Source: Lewinellaceae bacterium (GTDB lineage: Bacteria > Bacteroidota > Bacteroidia > Chitinophagales > Saprospiraceae). From it: 64,000 nt of DNA. Both the position numbers and the translations under genes were made by a program. The number at the start of each line of letters is the position of its first letter. Positions within the stretch are counted from its first letter, which is position 1. The DNA is taken from positions 248,001 through 312,000 of the forward strand of contig JACJXW010000006.1 of the NCBI GenBank assembly GCA_020636405.1, written 5' to 3'. Below, one piece after another: positions 1 through 8,471 of this stretch. The notes under the pieces were generated by a model. That model was not told the DNA's origin, ran no database searches, and saw only the letters and a list, made by a program, of their open reading frames with translations.

Positions 1-1092
1 GGAGCCATGAAGCCCGAGTGGGAAGATGCCTGGAAGCGCTTGCTTACCCCCTGGAACCGTCGGGCCTTCATCCAAAAGATCCTGCTTTTCGTTCAGGTTA
101 ACGAACTGGATGGCGTGGATGTCGACCTCGAATGGAAACAGATCAACCACCATTACAGTGGGTTTATCCTTGAATTGCGGGAAGCCCTTAGCGCGCAGGG
201 CAAACTGATGACAGCGGCCCTGCCCGGTACGACCCGCTACAAGCACCTCAGCGAAGAGGCCATGCTGTCTTTCGACTTCATCAACCTGATGGCTTATGAC
301 CTCACCGGCCCCTGGACTGCCGGCCGGCCGGGCCCGCACTCGCCTTACGCCATGGCCATTTCTTCCCTTACCTACTGGAAAAACCAGGGCATGCCCGCCG
401 ATAAACTGGTTCTGGGGATCCCCCTTTACGGCTGGGACTTTTCAGATGCGAACAGGGTCACCTCCGTCTATTATGGCACGCTGGTCGCTACCAACCCCGC
501 TTACGCCCACGTCGATCAGGTAGGCAAGATCTATTATAACGGCATTGTGACTACCATTGCCAAAACCGAGCTGGCCAAAGAGCAGGCCGGCGGCATCATG
601 CTTTGGGAACTGGGAAAAGACGCCTTCAACGAGTACTCCCTGCTGTCCACCGTTTACGAAACTGTACACGGTTCCGGCGCCCCCACACCCCGGGAGATGC
701 TGGTGGATTCCAGAATGCCAGGCGGCCCCCTCGCCGACGGTGTAGCCCTTTCACCGGCCATTACCGGACTTCCATTTTCGGAGGGCATGCACCGGCTGGC
801 TTCGGCTGGCTTTCAGGAGGAGGACAAGATGAACGAATGGGGCACTGAAGTCTTTAGCCTGGGCATTGAGGTCCTTCCCAACCCTTTCCGGGATTCCCTT
901 AAGATCACCAATAATGAAAAAAACGCCCTGCAATTGGTGCTGACCGATATCAAAGGGCGCCCCCTCTACGAGACTACCCTGCGCCCCAACTCCACCATCA
1001 GTTGGGAGACAGCTAGTTTTCCTCCGGGCCATTATATTTTCTCGGCCATGCGCGGTGATAAGCAAGCTTCCAAGCGGCTCATTAAGATGTGA
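1..1092 (+). CDS. GH18-like glycosidase with T9SS tail, 5' end cut by window edge
   Basis: The frame is open to base 1, so the first in-frame ATG at base 7 is internal; alignment with the paralogue at 54132-55325 suggests about 95 N-terminal residues are missing. Counting from that ATG, the GH18 signature DGVDVDLE lies at residues 35-42 with the acid/base Glu at 42, followed by a LMAYD strand and a GIPLYGWDF segment, all as in chitinase-type TIM barrels. After a roughly 60-residue linker absent from the paralogue, the last 75 residues form a beta-rich tail (VLPNPF...GHYIFS...KRLIKM) typical of T9SS type A sorting domains, so the enzyme is probably exported across the outer membrane. The substrate (chitin, peptidoglycan or other GlcNAc polymer) cannot be told from sequence. 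Confidence 0.85.
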   Translation, partial: GAMKPEWEDAWKRLLTPWNRRAFIQKILLFVQVNELDGVDVDLEWKQINHHYSGFILELREALSAQGKLMTAALPGTTRYKHLSEEAMLSFDFINLMAYDLTGPWTAGRPGPHSPYAMAISSLTYWKNQGMPADKLVLGIPLYGWDFSDANRVTSVYYGTLVATNPAYAHVDQVGKIYYNGIVTTIAKTELAKEQAGGIMLWELGKDAFNEYSLLSTVYETVHGSGAPTPREMLVDSRMPGGPLADGVALSPAITGLPFSEGMHRLASAGFQEEDKMNEWGTEVFSLGIEVLPNPFRDSLKITNNEKNALQLVLTDIKGRPLYETTLRPNSTISWETASFPPGHYIFSAMRGDKQASKRLIKM

Positions 1093-1123
1093 GGGGCTTG
1101 GTTCACTTACATACAGGGATCAC

Positions 1124-2215
1124 CTACCGTTCCATCGGCACCACCCAGGCGTACTGTCGTTCCAACCAGAACCGGGCTTCCAGGAGGTGCGAGCAGGCTC
1201 TTTGGCGGCATTTTTCCAGTAATTTCAATTCTTCCTGGGGAGGGGTGCTGTATTTCCCTTCTGTAGCAGCCTGGATGGCGTTCAGTTTTTGCCGGCATTT
1301 CTCCAGCCAGTTTTTTGCCAGGTCGAGGTGGGTGAAAACGGAGGCATGCGCAAAGTGGCTGAAGGGCCGGTTGTTCAGCTGTTTCAGCGGTATGTCGAGC
1401 CGTTGATAAGCAGTGTGAAGCTGCCCGAACTGATACATCAGCAGAGCCATTCGCTCCTGGCTTTTCTCAACGGTGGCCTTCATGTGCCGCAGGCCTTTGG
1501 AAGTATAAAAGAACAGAATATCCTCCTGCATCTGATACTGGAGGTTCGCCATAGAATTGGAAAGGTCAATGCTGCGGACGAGCGCCGATTGGGCAGCAGG
1601 TAAGAGGGTACAGATCAGGTTGCCATAGGTGCTGTGCTGGCAGGGGTCGTCGTAGGCCCGTTCTAGGCCCGGGCTGTATTCGCAGAAACCGGGGTAACGC
1701 AGGCAGATGTCCCCTTCCATCCTCATTTTTTGTGGTTTGGGCAGCGGCAATTGTTGTAATTGATGGTTGGTAAAGGTAACATTTTCCCATCCGTCGACCT
1801 CCACGACCAGTAGGTGGGCGTCGGGAGGGGCCTGTCCATCCGGAGTGCTGGGAGTACGGAAACGGCTGCGAGTCAATTCCTTATTACAGGTACTATGCCG
1901 CGCCATATAAGACAGCTCACGGGTGGGCGAGCCGTTGGAGGGCAACTTGGCCATTCGGCCCGGGTTGCCCCAGTACCATATCAGTTCGTCCGCTTCGAAA
2001 GCCGACCAGCGGATGCCACAGAAGCCAGCCGGCGCTTCATCGTTCTGAAAATCGCTTCGGAATAAGATATAGGCCCCCTCCGGGCTTTCGATGTGGACCT
2101 CACCGGCCTGCGGCCCTCCGGTGAAAATCCGGAAGGTGATACCGGCGTAAATAGGCAGGGCAAAGAGGATAGCCGTCAAAAGGAAACAGCTTCGAAGGCA
2201 AGAGTGTCTTCTCAT
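1124..2215 (-). CDS. Secreted protein of unknown function
   Basis: This 363-residue protein has a clear N-terminal signal peptide (hydrophobic stretch at residues 8-24 ending near IYAG). The first half (about 25-200) is predicted beta-rich with scattered cysteines (CGIRW, CNKE, CLRYPGFCEY, C at DPCQH) that could form periplasmic disulfides; the second half (about 210-350) is helical and charged, rich in Gln, Leu and Lys and possibly coiled-coil. I recognise no family. It converges on the GH18-like gene (31 bp between ends) and is divergent from the symporter gene at 2369, so it seems to be a single-gene unit. Confidence 0.6.
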   Translation of the reverse strand: MRRHSCLRSCFLLTAILFALPIYAGITFRIFTGGPQAGEVHIESPEGAYILFRSDFQNDEAPAGFCGIRWSAFEADELIWYWGNPGRMAKLPSNGSPTRELSYMARHSTCNKELTRSRFRTPSTPDGQAPPDAHLLVVEVDGWENVTFTNHQLQQLPLPKPQKMRMEGDICLRYPGFCEYSPGLERAYDDPCQHSTYGNLICTLLPAAQSALVRSIDLSNSMANLQYQMQEDILFFYTSKGLRHMKATVEKSQERMALLMYQFGQLHTAYQRLDIPLKQLNNRPFSHFAHASVFTHLDLAKNWLEKCRQKLNAIQAATEGKYSTPPQEELKLLEKCRQRACSHLLEARFWLERQYAWVVPMER

Positions 2216-2368
2216 AGGGATAGTGTTTGTTAGTGGGCTTGTGCTTAAAAATATATAAATAAAGCATTAGGCCTGCTCTGAGCGGGTTGTTTTTTCAATA
2301 AAAAAGCTGGTAGTAAGGTTATTCCCTGGAAAACTCCTAAACTTGTGGCCGTTCCAATTTGAGTCGAG

Positions 2369-3745
2369 ATGAAAACGATCTATGGCTTACTGAAAGCTAA
2401 CCTGCCGACACTTATCTTGCTGGTGGCACTCGCTGTGGCCTACTTTTTTCACTTCTTCCAGGCGTGGCTGCATTTGAAGGAAGAAGAGGAGATAGCGCTC
2501 CTTATTCTGCTGGGTACCGCTTTGTTGTGGATCACGGAAGCGCTTCCCTTATACGTCACCAGCCTGGGCGTTCTGTTGTTGAGTTTACTGTGGTTGTATC
2601 CCGGGTTGGAAGGCGCCGGCGTTGAAGTGGAGAAGGCCGACTTTTACCAAGCTTTTTTTGGAGATATTACCTTGCTTTTCATGGGTGGCTTTGTCCTTTC
2701 GGCTTTATTGAACAAATACGGCCTGGCACGGCGCATGGCCAATTGGATGATCCGGAAGACCGGTTCGGCGCCTCCCCGGGTGTTGGCCGGTATCATCATT
2801 GTTTCCGCCCTGTTGTCCATGTGGATGAGTAACACCGCCACGGCAGCTATGATGTTCGCGATCATTTCCCCGATTATCCTGCAATTGCCGAAAACTTCAC
2901 CTTTTTCCAAAGGGCTGGCTATAGCGATTCCATTTGCCTGTAACATCGGGGGGTTGGGCACGCCCATCGGAACTCCGCCCAATGCCATTGCCATCGGCTA
3001 CCTGGAGCAGGCCGGCGTGGAGGTTTCCTTTTCAACCTGGATGCTGGCTGCCGTGCCGCTGATGTTGGTGCTCCTGTTCTTGCTTTGGTGGTTGCTGTTG
3101 CGGTCCTATCCACCGGGACTGGCTAACATCGAACTGGATATTGAGGAGGAGGAGGACGGTTTCAGCCCCCGGCAATATCTGGTATTAGGCCTTTTCCTGC
3201 TTACCATTCTGGGCTGGTTGAGCTCCGGGCTGACGGGCCTGAGCACGGGTACGGTTGGCCTGGTCTCCATCATCGCCGCCTTTGGCAGCGGCTTTCTGAA
3301 AACACCGGATTTCCGGAATATTTCCTGGGACATCCTGTTCATGTTGGGCGGCGGCCTTTGCCTGGGGGTAGGCTTGAACAAGAGCGGGCTTACCGATACC
3401 ATTGCCCACGCCATACCGGTGGGGGGAGGGTTCTATGCTGTTTTCGGAGGCTTGCTTCTGATGGCTGCGGTAATGACAACGGTGATGAGCAACACAGCAA
3501 CGGCCAACCTGCTTATTCCCATCGCTGTTTCTCTGCCCGGCAATGAACTGGTCCTGTGCGTGGCTATCTCGATCATGTGCTCCTCTTCGATGTCTCTGCC
3601 GGTGAGTACCCCACCCAACGCCATCGCTTTCGGGTCGGGCCTGCTGCAGGCGCGCGATATGTTCAATTCCGGAATGTGGATAACAGTATTTGCTCTGATC
3701 GCTACAATTTTAGCCAGTATTTTCTATCTTCCATTGTTTATCTGA
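2369..3745 (+). CDS. DASS/SLC13-type sodium-coupled anion symporter
   Basis: A 458-residue polytopic membrane protein with roughly 11-12 hydrophobic segments. It shows the two inverted-repeat signatures of the divalent anion:Na+ symporter family: a pair of SNTATA motifs (near residues 152 and 373) each followed by a Pro/Asn motif (GTPPNAIAIG near 206; STPPNAIAFG near 412). In this family these loops bind Na+ and the carboxylate, sulfate or phosphate substrate. It sits alone apart from a small zinc-ribbon gene 28 bp downstream. The start follows an AT-rich leader with a TAAACTTG sequence close to the Bacteroidota -7 consensus. Substrate is not predictable; dicarboxylate or sulfate are the usual choices. 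Confidence 0.85.
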   Translation: MKTIYGLLKANLPTLILLVALAVAYFFHFFQAWLHLKEEEEIALLILLGTALLWITEALPLYVTSLGVLLLSLLWLYPGLEGAGVEVEKADFYQAFFGDITLLFMGGFVLSALLNKYGLARRMANWMIRKTGSAPPRVLAGIIIVSALLSMWMSNTATAAMMFAIISPIILQLPKTSPFSKGLAIAIPFACNIGGLGTPIGTPPNAIAIGYLEQAGVEVSFSTWMLAAVPLMLVLLFLLWWLLLRSYPPGLANIELDIEEEEDGFSPRQYLVLGLFLLTILGWLSSGLTGLSTGTVGLVSIIAAFGSGFLKTPDFRNISWDILFMLGGGLCLGVGLNKSGLTDTIAHAIPVGGGFYAVFGGLLLMAAVMTTVMSNTATANLLIPIAVSLPGNELVLCVAISIMCSSSMSLPVSTPPNAIAFGSGLLQARDMFNSGMWITVFALIATILASIFYLPLFI

Positions 3746-3773
3746 TAAAAAGCCCCAGCAAAAAACAGGATGT

Positions 3774-4100
3774 ATGGAACTCCACGTTCAACAATGCCAG
3801 CACTGCGGTTCGGATAAGATGAAGAATATACTTTTTCGTCAGACGGGTGAACCGGATAAGGTGTACGTTCAGTGTCAGGATTGCGGGCAATTTGTAGCCA
3901 GTTATGCGCTCGCACCGCTGGGATATTACCATCACGGCAAGGGTTATGAATCCTTCCTGCGCAGCATCTATCGCAGTGGAGAGTTCATGAGCGGGCGCAA
4001 CTTTAAACGTCAGTTCGAACAGAGAATAGGCCAGGAAGTTGCTGCCTTTGAGGAAGTTATGAAAAAGCTCAGGATACGGGAAGAGAAAAAGAACAACTGA
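3774..4100 (+). CDS. Small zinc-ribbon protein, function unknown
   Basis: A 108-residue soluble protein. Residues 8-37 carry two CxxC knuckles (C8/C11 in CQHCG and C34/C37 in CQDCG) separated by 22 residues, a classic zinc-ribbon spacing. The remainder is basic and helical, ending in a Lys/Glu-rich tail. No signal peptide. It starts 28 bp after the symporter stop and is probably co-transcribed with it, but nothing links the two functionally. A nucleic-acid or protein binding role is a generic guess from the ribbon only. Confidence 0.6.
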   Translation: MELHVQQCQHCGSDKMKNILFRQTGEPDKVYVQCQDCGQFVASYALAPLGYYHHGKGYESFLRSIYRSGEFMSGRNFKRQFEQRIGQEVAAFEEVMKKLRIREEKKNN

Positions 4101-4415
4101 GCCCTTCTTCGATCTAAAAAATTAAGAAAAAATCTATCTGTTTTGAAACCCTGGCCTTAAAGCCCCGTAAACGTATATTGTATTACGCGATGCGAATTTG
4201 TTCTTAACACGCTTTTCCCCCCCTGCTATTGTTACCCCAACGATTTCCAATTTTGCTTTCAGAGGTAATGCAGTCTATTCAGCCTGCATGTAGGGCTGGC
4301 TGCTCCTAGCACAGAATACATCTGGAAAATATATGCTTAATCATCCAATTGTGCGGGTGGCCTGCCCTCTTTTTGAATAAATGAAGTATTGATCATTCCC
4401 AAAAAATGCTTAGTG
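4101..4415. other. Intergenic stretch, no gene seen
   Basis: AT-rich spacer of 315 bp between the zinc-ribbon gene and the first barrel gene. I see no tRNA, no convincing terminator and no clear promoter; there are only scattered homopolymer runs. Confidence 0.5.
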
Positions 4416-5087
4416 ATGAAATTACTAAACACGTTATTGCTGTATGCGTTCCTGCCGTTATTTCTGGCAGCACAGCCCACTTTGGAGGGAGGGATTTTCC
4501 TGGGTACGTCCAATTACCAGGGAGATTTTACACTGAATGCTTCGCCGGAATTTAGGGAGAGCAACCTGGCCATCGGCCTTGTCGCCCGCCATTATTTCAA
4601 TTTCACCTCTGCGGTAAGGGCCAATCTTGTATACGGGAAGCTCAGCGGCGCCGATGCCAACTACGCCATCCGGAATGACCGGGGCTATTCCTTTACCACC
4701 AGCCTGGTAGAGCTCTCCGCAGTCGGAGAATGGGAGCCCTTCGGCATGAACCGGTACCGGTCGGGCGTGAAGGGTACAGCCAGCCTTTCCCCTTATTTCT
4801 TCGGTGGATTGGGACTGGGCTATGTCAATGCGAAGCCGGATTTCGGGAACGACAATCAGGAGAAAGCCCTGCAGGACCTCAACGCAGGCAATTCCAAAAT
4901 ACAGATCATACTGCCAGTGGGCCTGGGCCTGAAAGCGAATATAAATAAATTGTGGTTGGCCGGCCTGGAGCTGGGCATGCGCTATCCGTTCACGGATTAT
5001 CTGGATGGCGTCAGCGAAGCCGGCAACCCCAATAAGAATGACTGGTACCTCTTTGGAGGAGCCTCCCTGATGTATCGGATCAAGTAG
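4416..5087 (+). CDS. Outer-membrane beta-barrel protein, copy 1 (DUF6089-like)
   Basis: I take the ATG at 4416, which gives a 223-residue protein beginning with an 18-20 residue signal peptide (MKLLNTLLLYAFLPLFLAAQ). An upstream TTG at 4389 would put nine polar residues before the signal peptide. The mature part is built of alternating hydrophobic strands with an N-terminal LEGGIFLGTSNYQGD motif and a C-terminal WYLFGGASLMYRIK strand, as in small eight-stranded outer-membrane barrels of Bacteroidota. The gene at 5408-6076 is a close paralogue with the same motifs in the same places. Role unknown; structural or porin-like roles are possible. Confidence 0.75.
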   Translation: MKLLNTLLLYAFLPLFLAAQPTLEGGIFLGTSNYQGDFTLNASPEFRESNLAIGLVARHYFNFTSAVRANLVYGKLSGADANYAIRNDRGYSFTTSLVELSAVGEWEPFGMNRYRSGVKGTASLSPYFFGGLGLGYVNAKPDFGNDNQEKALQDLNAGNSKIQIILPVGLGLKANINKLWLAGLELGMRYPFTDYLDGVSEAGNPNKNDWYLFGGASLMYRIK

Positions 5088-5407
5088 TTTTTTTCATAGT
5101 ATAGGGAGTTAAGCCGTGTCGCAAAAGCCTTACAGTACCAACTGAGGCTGCGTAGACACGGCTTTTCCTTTTTTCTTAAAAAAATCGGTTCTGGTGAAAC
5201 CATTTTTCCGGGCCGGCGTAAAATCTATTGCTTTTCAGGCGTATTCATCTACAGTCTTTAATACCGCAATATTTCCATTTTCCCTCCCCCCATCTACATC
5301 CATCCATACTATAAGGTGGCTGTCCCTATCGTATAACTTCAGAGCTTTTTTGAGATATCCTTTTGCCCCAACGATAACCCTTTACGTTCATCAAATCATT
5401 GCAGCTC
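5088..5407. other. Spacer between the two barrel genes
   Basis: A 320-bp spacer. It contains the hairpin described at 5111-5164 and then an AT-rich leader for the second barrel gene with a TATCCTTTTG sequence near 5360 that only loosely resembles a Bacteroidota -7 element. No further gene is visible. Confidence 0.5.
5111..5164 (+). terminator. Hairpin after first barrel gene
   Basis: A perfect 10-bp inverted repeat, AAGCCGTGTC at 5111-5120 with GACACGGCTT at 5155-5164, followed by TTCCTTTTTT. The loop is about 34 nt. It lies 24 bp after the stop and fits a transcription terminator. Confidence 0.6.
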
Positions 5408-6076
5408 ATGAGAATTTTTACTTTACTACTGGCCATCACAGCCAGCGCGCTTTCGTTACTGGCTCAGCCCGCCTTGGAAGGGGGGGTATTTTTGGGAGTG
5501 TCCAACTACCAGGGAGACTTCACGCTGAACACGGCACCGGAACTCAGCGAAAGCAATCTCGCCGTCGGACTGGCTGTGCGCCATCCGCTCACCAAAACTA
5601 AAGCTCTCCGGGCGAATCTCACCTTCGGCAAGCTTACCGGCAATGACGCGAACTTTGCGATCCGCGAGCAGAGAGGCGCCAGTTTCCAGACGACCTTGAT
5701 CGAATTGTCGGTGATGGGAGAATGGGAACCTTTTGGCCAGAACCGCACTGACTTAACCCTCGACCTGGGGCAGCGGCTTTCTCCTTATTTCTTCGCCGGA
5801 GCCGGAATGGCCTTCATCAGCCCCAAACCCGTATTTGGGGAACCGGATGAAGCGGCAGCAGAGGATCTCAATGCAGACTATTCCAACGTTCAGTTGGCCG
5901 TGCCCCTGGGGTTGGGCCTCCGGGCAGGCATCAATGAGAAGATGTCCTTAAGCCTGGAACTGGGAATGCGCAAAACCCTGACCGACTATCTGGATGGGGT
6001 GAGCTCCGCCGGAAAGAAAGATACAGACGACTGGTATCTTTTCGGGGGCGCCATGTTCCTTTACCGGATCCGATAG
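5408..6076 (+). CDS. Outer-membrane beta-barrel protein, copy 2 (DUF6089-like)
   Basis: A 222-residue protein starting at the ATG at 5408 (MRIFTLLLAITASALSLLAQ signal peptide) rather than the TTG three codons upstream. It matches copy 1 along its length: the LEGGVFLGVSNYQGDF opening, ESNLAVGLA strand, WEPFG turn, SPYF(F)AG strand and the WYLFGGAMFLYRIR end. The tandem arrangement and matching downstream hairpins suggest a local duplication that included the terminator. It is predicted to sit in the outer membrane; no enzymatic motif is visible. Confidence 0.75.
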   Translation: MRIFTLLLAITASALSLLAQPALEGGVFLGVSNYQGDFTLNTAPELSESNLAVGLAVRHPLTKTKALRANLTFGKLTGNDANFAIREQRGASFQTTLIELSVMGEWEPFGQNRTDLTLDLGQRLSPYFFAGAGMAFISPKPVFGEPDEAAAEDLNADYSNVQLAVPLGLGLRAGINEKMSLSLELGMRKTLTDYLDGVSSAGKKDTDDWYLFGGAMFLYRIR

Positions 6077-6115
6077 GAAGTTGGCCTGAAAAAAAATTAC
6101 AGTTTAAGGTCTTTT

Positions 6116-6158
6116 AGCCGTGTGGGGCAGGAACGTGGGATCGTTTGCCCGCACGGCT
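6116..6158. terminator. Hairpin between convergent genes
   Basis: Inverted repeat AGCCGTGTGGGGCA against TGCCCGCACGGCT, followed by TTTTCATTT on the plus strand. It shares the AGCCGTG core with the hairpin after barrel copy 1 and lies between convergent genes, so it could stop transcription from both sides. Confidence 0.6.
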
Positions 6159-6160
6159 TT

Positions 6161-6853
6161 TCATTTGCCCAAAAGTTCTTTTACAACTTTGGGTACACCG
6201 GTGGTCGCTGCTTCATCGATGACGGTAAGGCTGGCCGCCCGGCTCAGTTCGTAATTGATAGCAGGCTTGGGATCGACGTAGTAGATGTGCCGGGCCTGCT
6301 CGGCGAAGCTCACCAGGCCGGCAGCCGGATAGACCTGCATGGAGGTGCCGATAATGATCACGGCATCCGCCGTCATGGTCTCTATCGCCGCCGGTTCGAT
6401 CATGGGCACTGCTTCTCCGAACCAAACAATATGAGGGCGCAGTTGGCCGCCCAGCTTGCAGTAGTCACCGGGGTTGATATCTTCCGTCCAATCATAAATA
6501 AGGCTGGGGTCTTTAGTACTGCGGGCTTTGAGCAACTCGCCGTGCAGGTGGATAATGGAGCTGCTGCCGGCCCGCTCGTGCAGGTCGTCTATATTCTGAG
6601 TGATGATGCTCACTTCGAATCGTTCCTCCAACTCAACCAGTGCGTAGTGGGCAGCATTGGGCTTCACTTCCTTGAGTTGCCGGCGCCGCTGGTTGTAAAA
6701 TTCAAGTACAAGCTCCATGTTCTTTTGCCAACCCTGAGGGGAAGCGACCTCCATCACGTCATACCCTTCCCACAGTCCGCCGGCATCGCGGAAAGTCTTG
6801 ATCCCACTTTCGGCGCTGACGCCAGCCCCCGTGAGTACTACTATTTTCTTCAT
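6161..6853 (-). CDS. cobB: Sir2-family NAD-dependent protein deacylase
   Basis: A 230-residue sirtuin. The NAD site GAGVSAESGIKTFRD is at residues 9-23, the TQNIDDLHERAG segment follows, and the catalytic His is H104 in HLHGE. Residues Y53 and R56 (FYNQRR) match the Tyr-x-x-Arg pair that in class III sirtuins such as E. coli CobB and SIRT5 favours succinyl/malonyl-lysine. The zinc-binding CxxC pairs normally found between the catalytic His and the RPHIVWFGE strand are absent; only one Cys remains there, a state I believe is common in Bacteroidota members. It lies 69 bp downstream of the trans-sulfuration gene on the same strand. Desuccinylase activity is an inference from the YxxR pair. Confidence 0.9.
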   Translation of the reverse strand: MKKIVVLTGAGVSAESGIKTFRDAGGLWEGYDVMEVASPQGWQKNMELVLEFYNQRRRQLKEVKPNAAHYALVELEERFEVSIITQNIDDLHERAGSSSIIHLHGELLKARSTKDPSLIYDWTEDINPGDYCKLGGQLRPHIVWFGEAVPMIEPAAIETMTADAVIIIGTSMQVYPAAGLVSFAEQARHIYYVDPKPAINYELSRAASLTVIDEAATTGVPKVVKELLGK

Positions 6854-6922
6854 TCGTTATTGGTTTATTTGCTTCCTGTTATGAATTCCCTATACCTATC
6901 CACACCTGAAACTACAAAAAGT

Positions 6923-8083
6923 TTAAACGCGTGATAAAGCCTTGTCCAACCCTTCGATCAGCCACTGCGGATCTTCCAGCCCGATGTACATCCGTACCAG
7001 GTTCCAGGGTACTACCGGGGCAGGTTTGCCTGGAATATTGTAGAAAGCGGCAAAGGGCAGTACCAGCGATTCGTGTCCTCCCCAGGAGACCGCCAGCAGG
7101 AACCGCTCCAGGTGGTTATAAAAGGCCTCGGCTTTTTCCAGGCTTTCTGCCTTGAGGTAAAGAGAGAACAACCCGCCGGCGCCCCGCATCTGTTTTTTCG
7201 CAAGTTCATACTGTGGAAAAGAGGGCAGCAGGGGGTGGATAACGCGTTCTACCTTAGGGTGCTGTTCGAGGTATCGGGCGATCAGCAGGCCGCTCTCATT
7301 GCTGCGCTGCATGCGCAGTTCGAGCGTCCGCAGTCCGCGTATGGCCAGTCCGGCATCGTGGGGTGCAAGGATGCCGCCCATCGTCATGTATTCCCCTTCA
7401 AAGATCTTTCGGGCCAGGGCTTTGCTGGTACACAATACCCCCATGACCACATCGCTGTGCCCGTTGAGGTATTTTGTTCCGGAATGAATAACAATATCTA
7501 CCCCCATTTTGATGGGCTGTTGAAAGATGGGAGAGCAGTAGCTGTTATCCATAACCGAAACTACTCCCCTCCGGCGAGCCAGTTCGGCACAGGCCCGGAT
7601 ATCCTGAAGCTCAAAAGTCAGGGAGTTTGGGCTTTCCAGATAGAGTAGGGTGGTATTATCCTGTATCGCCCGCTCGATGTTGGCCACATCCCGGCCATCC
7701 ACAAAAGTGGTGGATACTCCAAAACGCGGCAGGTACTCTTTCAGTAAGGCTCTGGTCCACGAATAGGGAGAATCCACACAGACAACGTGGCCGCCAGCCT
7801 GAACGTTGGCCATAACGGCGGCCGAAATGGCGCCCATACCGCTGGCGAAGACAAGCGCTTCTTCGGCGCCCTCCAGTGCCGCCAGTTTCTGGCGCAGGAT
7901 GCCTGATGTGGGATTATTGCCCCGGCTGTAGATGTGATGTTCCAGCTCATTGGTAAAGGCCTGGCGGAACGCATCGAGCGAAGCAAAGGTGAAGTTGCTG
8001 GTCTGGATAACGGGAGGAGAAACGGCATTAAAATACTGCCCTCTTTCTTCGCCCAGGTGGGTAAGAATCTCGCTGAGGTGCAT
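6923..8083 (-). CDS. Trans-sulfuration PLP enzyme (cystathionine gamma-lyase/beta-lyase type)
   Basis: A 386-residue cytoplasmic Cys/Met-metabolism PLP enzyme of fold type I. The PLP lysine is K204 in the HSGTKYLNGHSDVV motif; the phosphate-binding SGMGAISAA segment lies near residue 80 and the DNSYCSP motif near 180. The active-site YSRGNNPT loop near residue 51 is also typical. The family includes cystathionine gamma-synthase, gamma-lyase, beta-lyase and methionine gamma-lyase, and sequence alone does not separate them here. A TAGATTTG -7 element lies just upstream, with a short leader. The Sir2 gene follows and may be co-transcribed. Confidence 0.88.
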   Translation of the reverse strand: MHLSEILTHLGEERGQYFNAVSPPVIQTSNFTFASLDAFRQAFTNELEHHIYSRGNNPTSGILRQKLAALEGAEEALVFASGMGAISAAVMANVQAGGHVVCVDSPYSWTRALLKEYLPRFGVSTTFVDGRDVANIERAIQDNTTLLYLESPNSLTFELQDIRACAELARRRGVVSVMDNSYCSPIFQQPIKMGVDIVIHSGTKYLNGHSDVVMGVLCTSKALARKIFEGEYMTMGGILAPHDAGLAIRGLRTLELRMQRSNESGLLIARYLEQHPKVERVIHPLLPSFPQYELAKKQMRGAGGLFSLYLKAESLEKAEAFYNHLERFLLAVSWGGHESLVLPFAAFYNIPGKPAPVVPWNLVRMYIGLEDPQWLIEGLDKALSRV

Positions 8084-8096
8084 TAGCTTTTTACCC

Positions 8097-8104
8097 CAAA
8101 TCTA
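8097..8104 (-). promoter_or_regulatory. Putative -7 element for trans-sulfuration gene
   Basis: TAGATTTG on the minus strand matches the Bacteroidota consensus TAnnTTTG and sits 14 bp upstream of the ATG. No clear TTG -33 element is visible at the usual distance. Confidence 0.4.
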
Positions 8105-8152
8105 GAAAAAATCTTTTGTTACCAGATGAGGGGGGGCGGCTGCCGGTTGGTT

Positions 8153-8290
8153 TTACCAAAACCACATCCGGGCAGCTTTTCTTGCCAGTTGCCCCATAAA
8201 CCAACGACTAGCGGCAATCATGGCGGCGAAAGCGGCAAAAGCGGCGATCGTCTTGTCTTTCCAGCTTTCCTTTTGATCTTTTGATCTCAT
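8153..8290 (-). CDS. Possible small basic membrane-associated peptide
   Basis: An ATG at 8290 opens a 45-codon frame. It encodes a charged start (MRSKDQKESWKDK), then an alanine-rich hydrophobic segment (AAFAAFAAMIAASRWF) and a basic, Trp-containing end. One hydrophobic helix could make it a small membrane peptide. No convincing ribosome binding site or homology supports it, so it may be chance. Confidence 0.25.
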   Translation of the reverse strand: MRSKDQKESWKDKTIAAFAAFAAMIAASRWFMGQLARKAARMWFW

Positions 8291-8471
8291 TGTGGCTAGT
8301 GTTTGATGATCAATGAAACCTAAGCTTTTATATTCTGGAAAGAAAATCAATGTAGCAGATAGGGCATTTTTTGTAGGAGAAAAGATATAAGAGGGAACGG
8401 GCTACTGCTAAGCAGTGTATCAGCCACAAGTTGAACTTTCCCGGCATCAACATCCCAATCCCCCATTCCTC
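8291..8471. other. Intergenic stretch downstream of phzF-like gene
   Basis: Part of a 388-bp gap between the trans-sulfuration start and the PhzF stop. Apart from the possible small peptide I see nothing definable. Confidence 0.4.

Noticed and set aside
7..9. ATG at base 7 as the true start of the first gene
   Set aside because: The frame is open upstream to base 1, and the paralogue at 54132 shows that the signal peptide and first strands are missing.
8153..8350. 65-residue frame starting at TTG 8350
   Set aside because: The first 20 codons add a stretch unlike the rest; only the shorter ATG-started version is kept, at low confidence.
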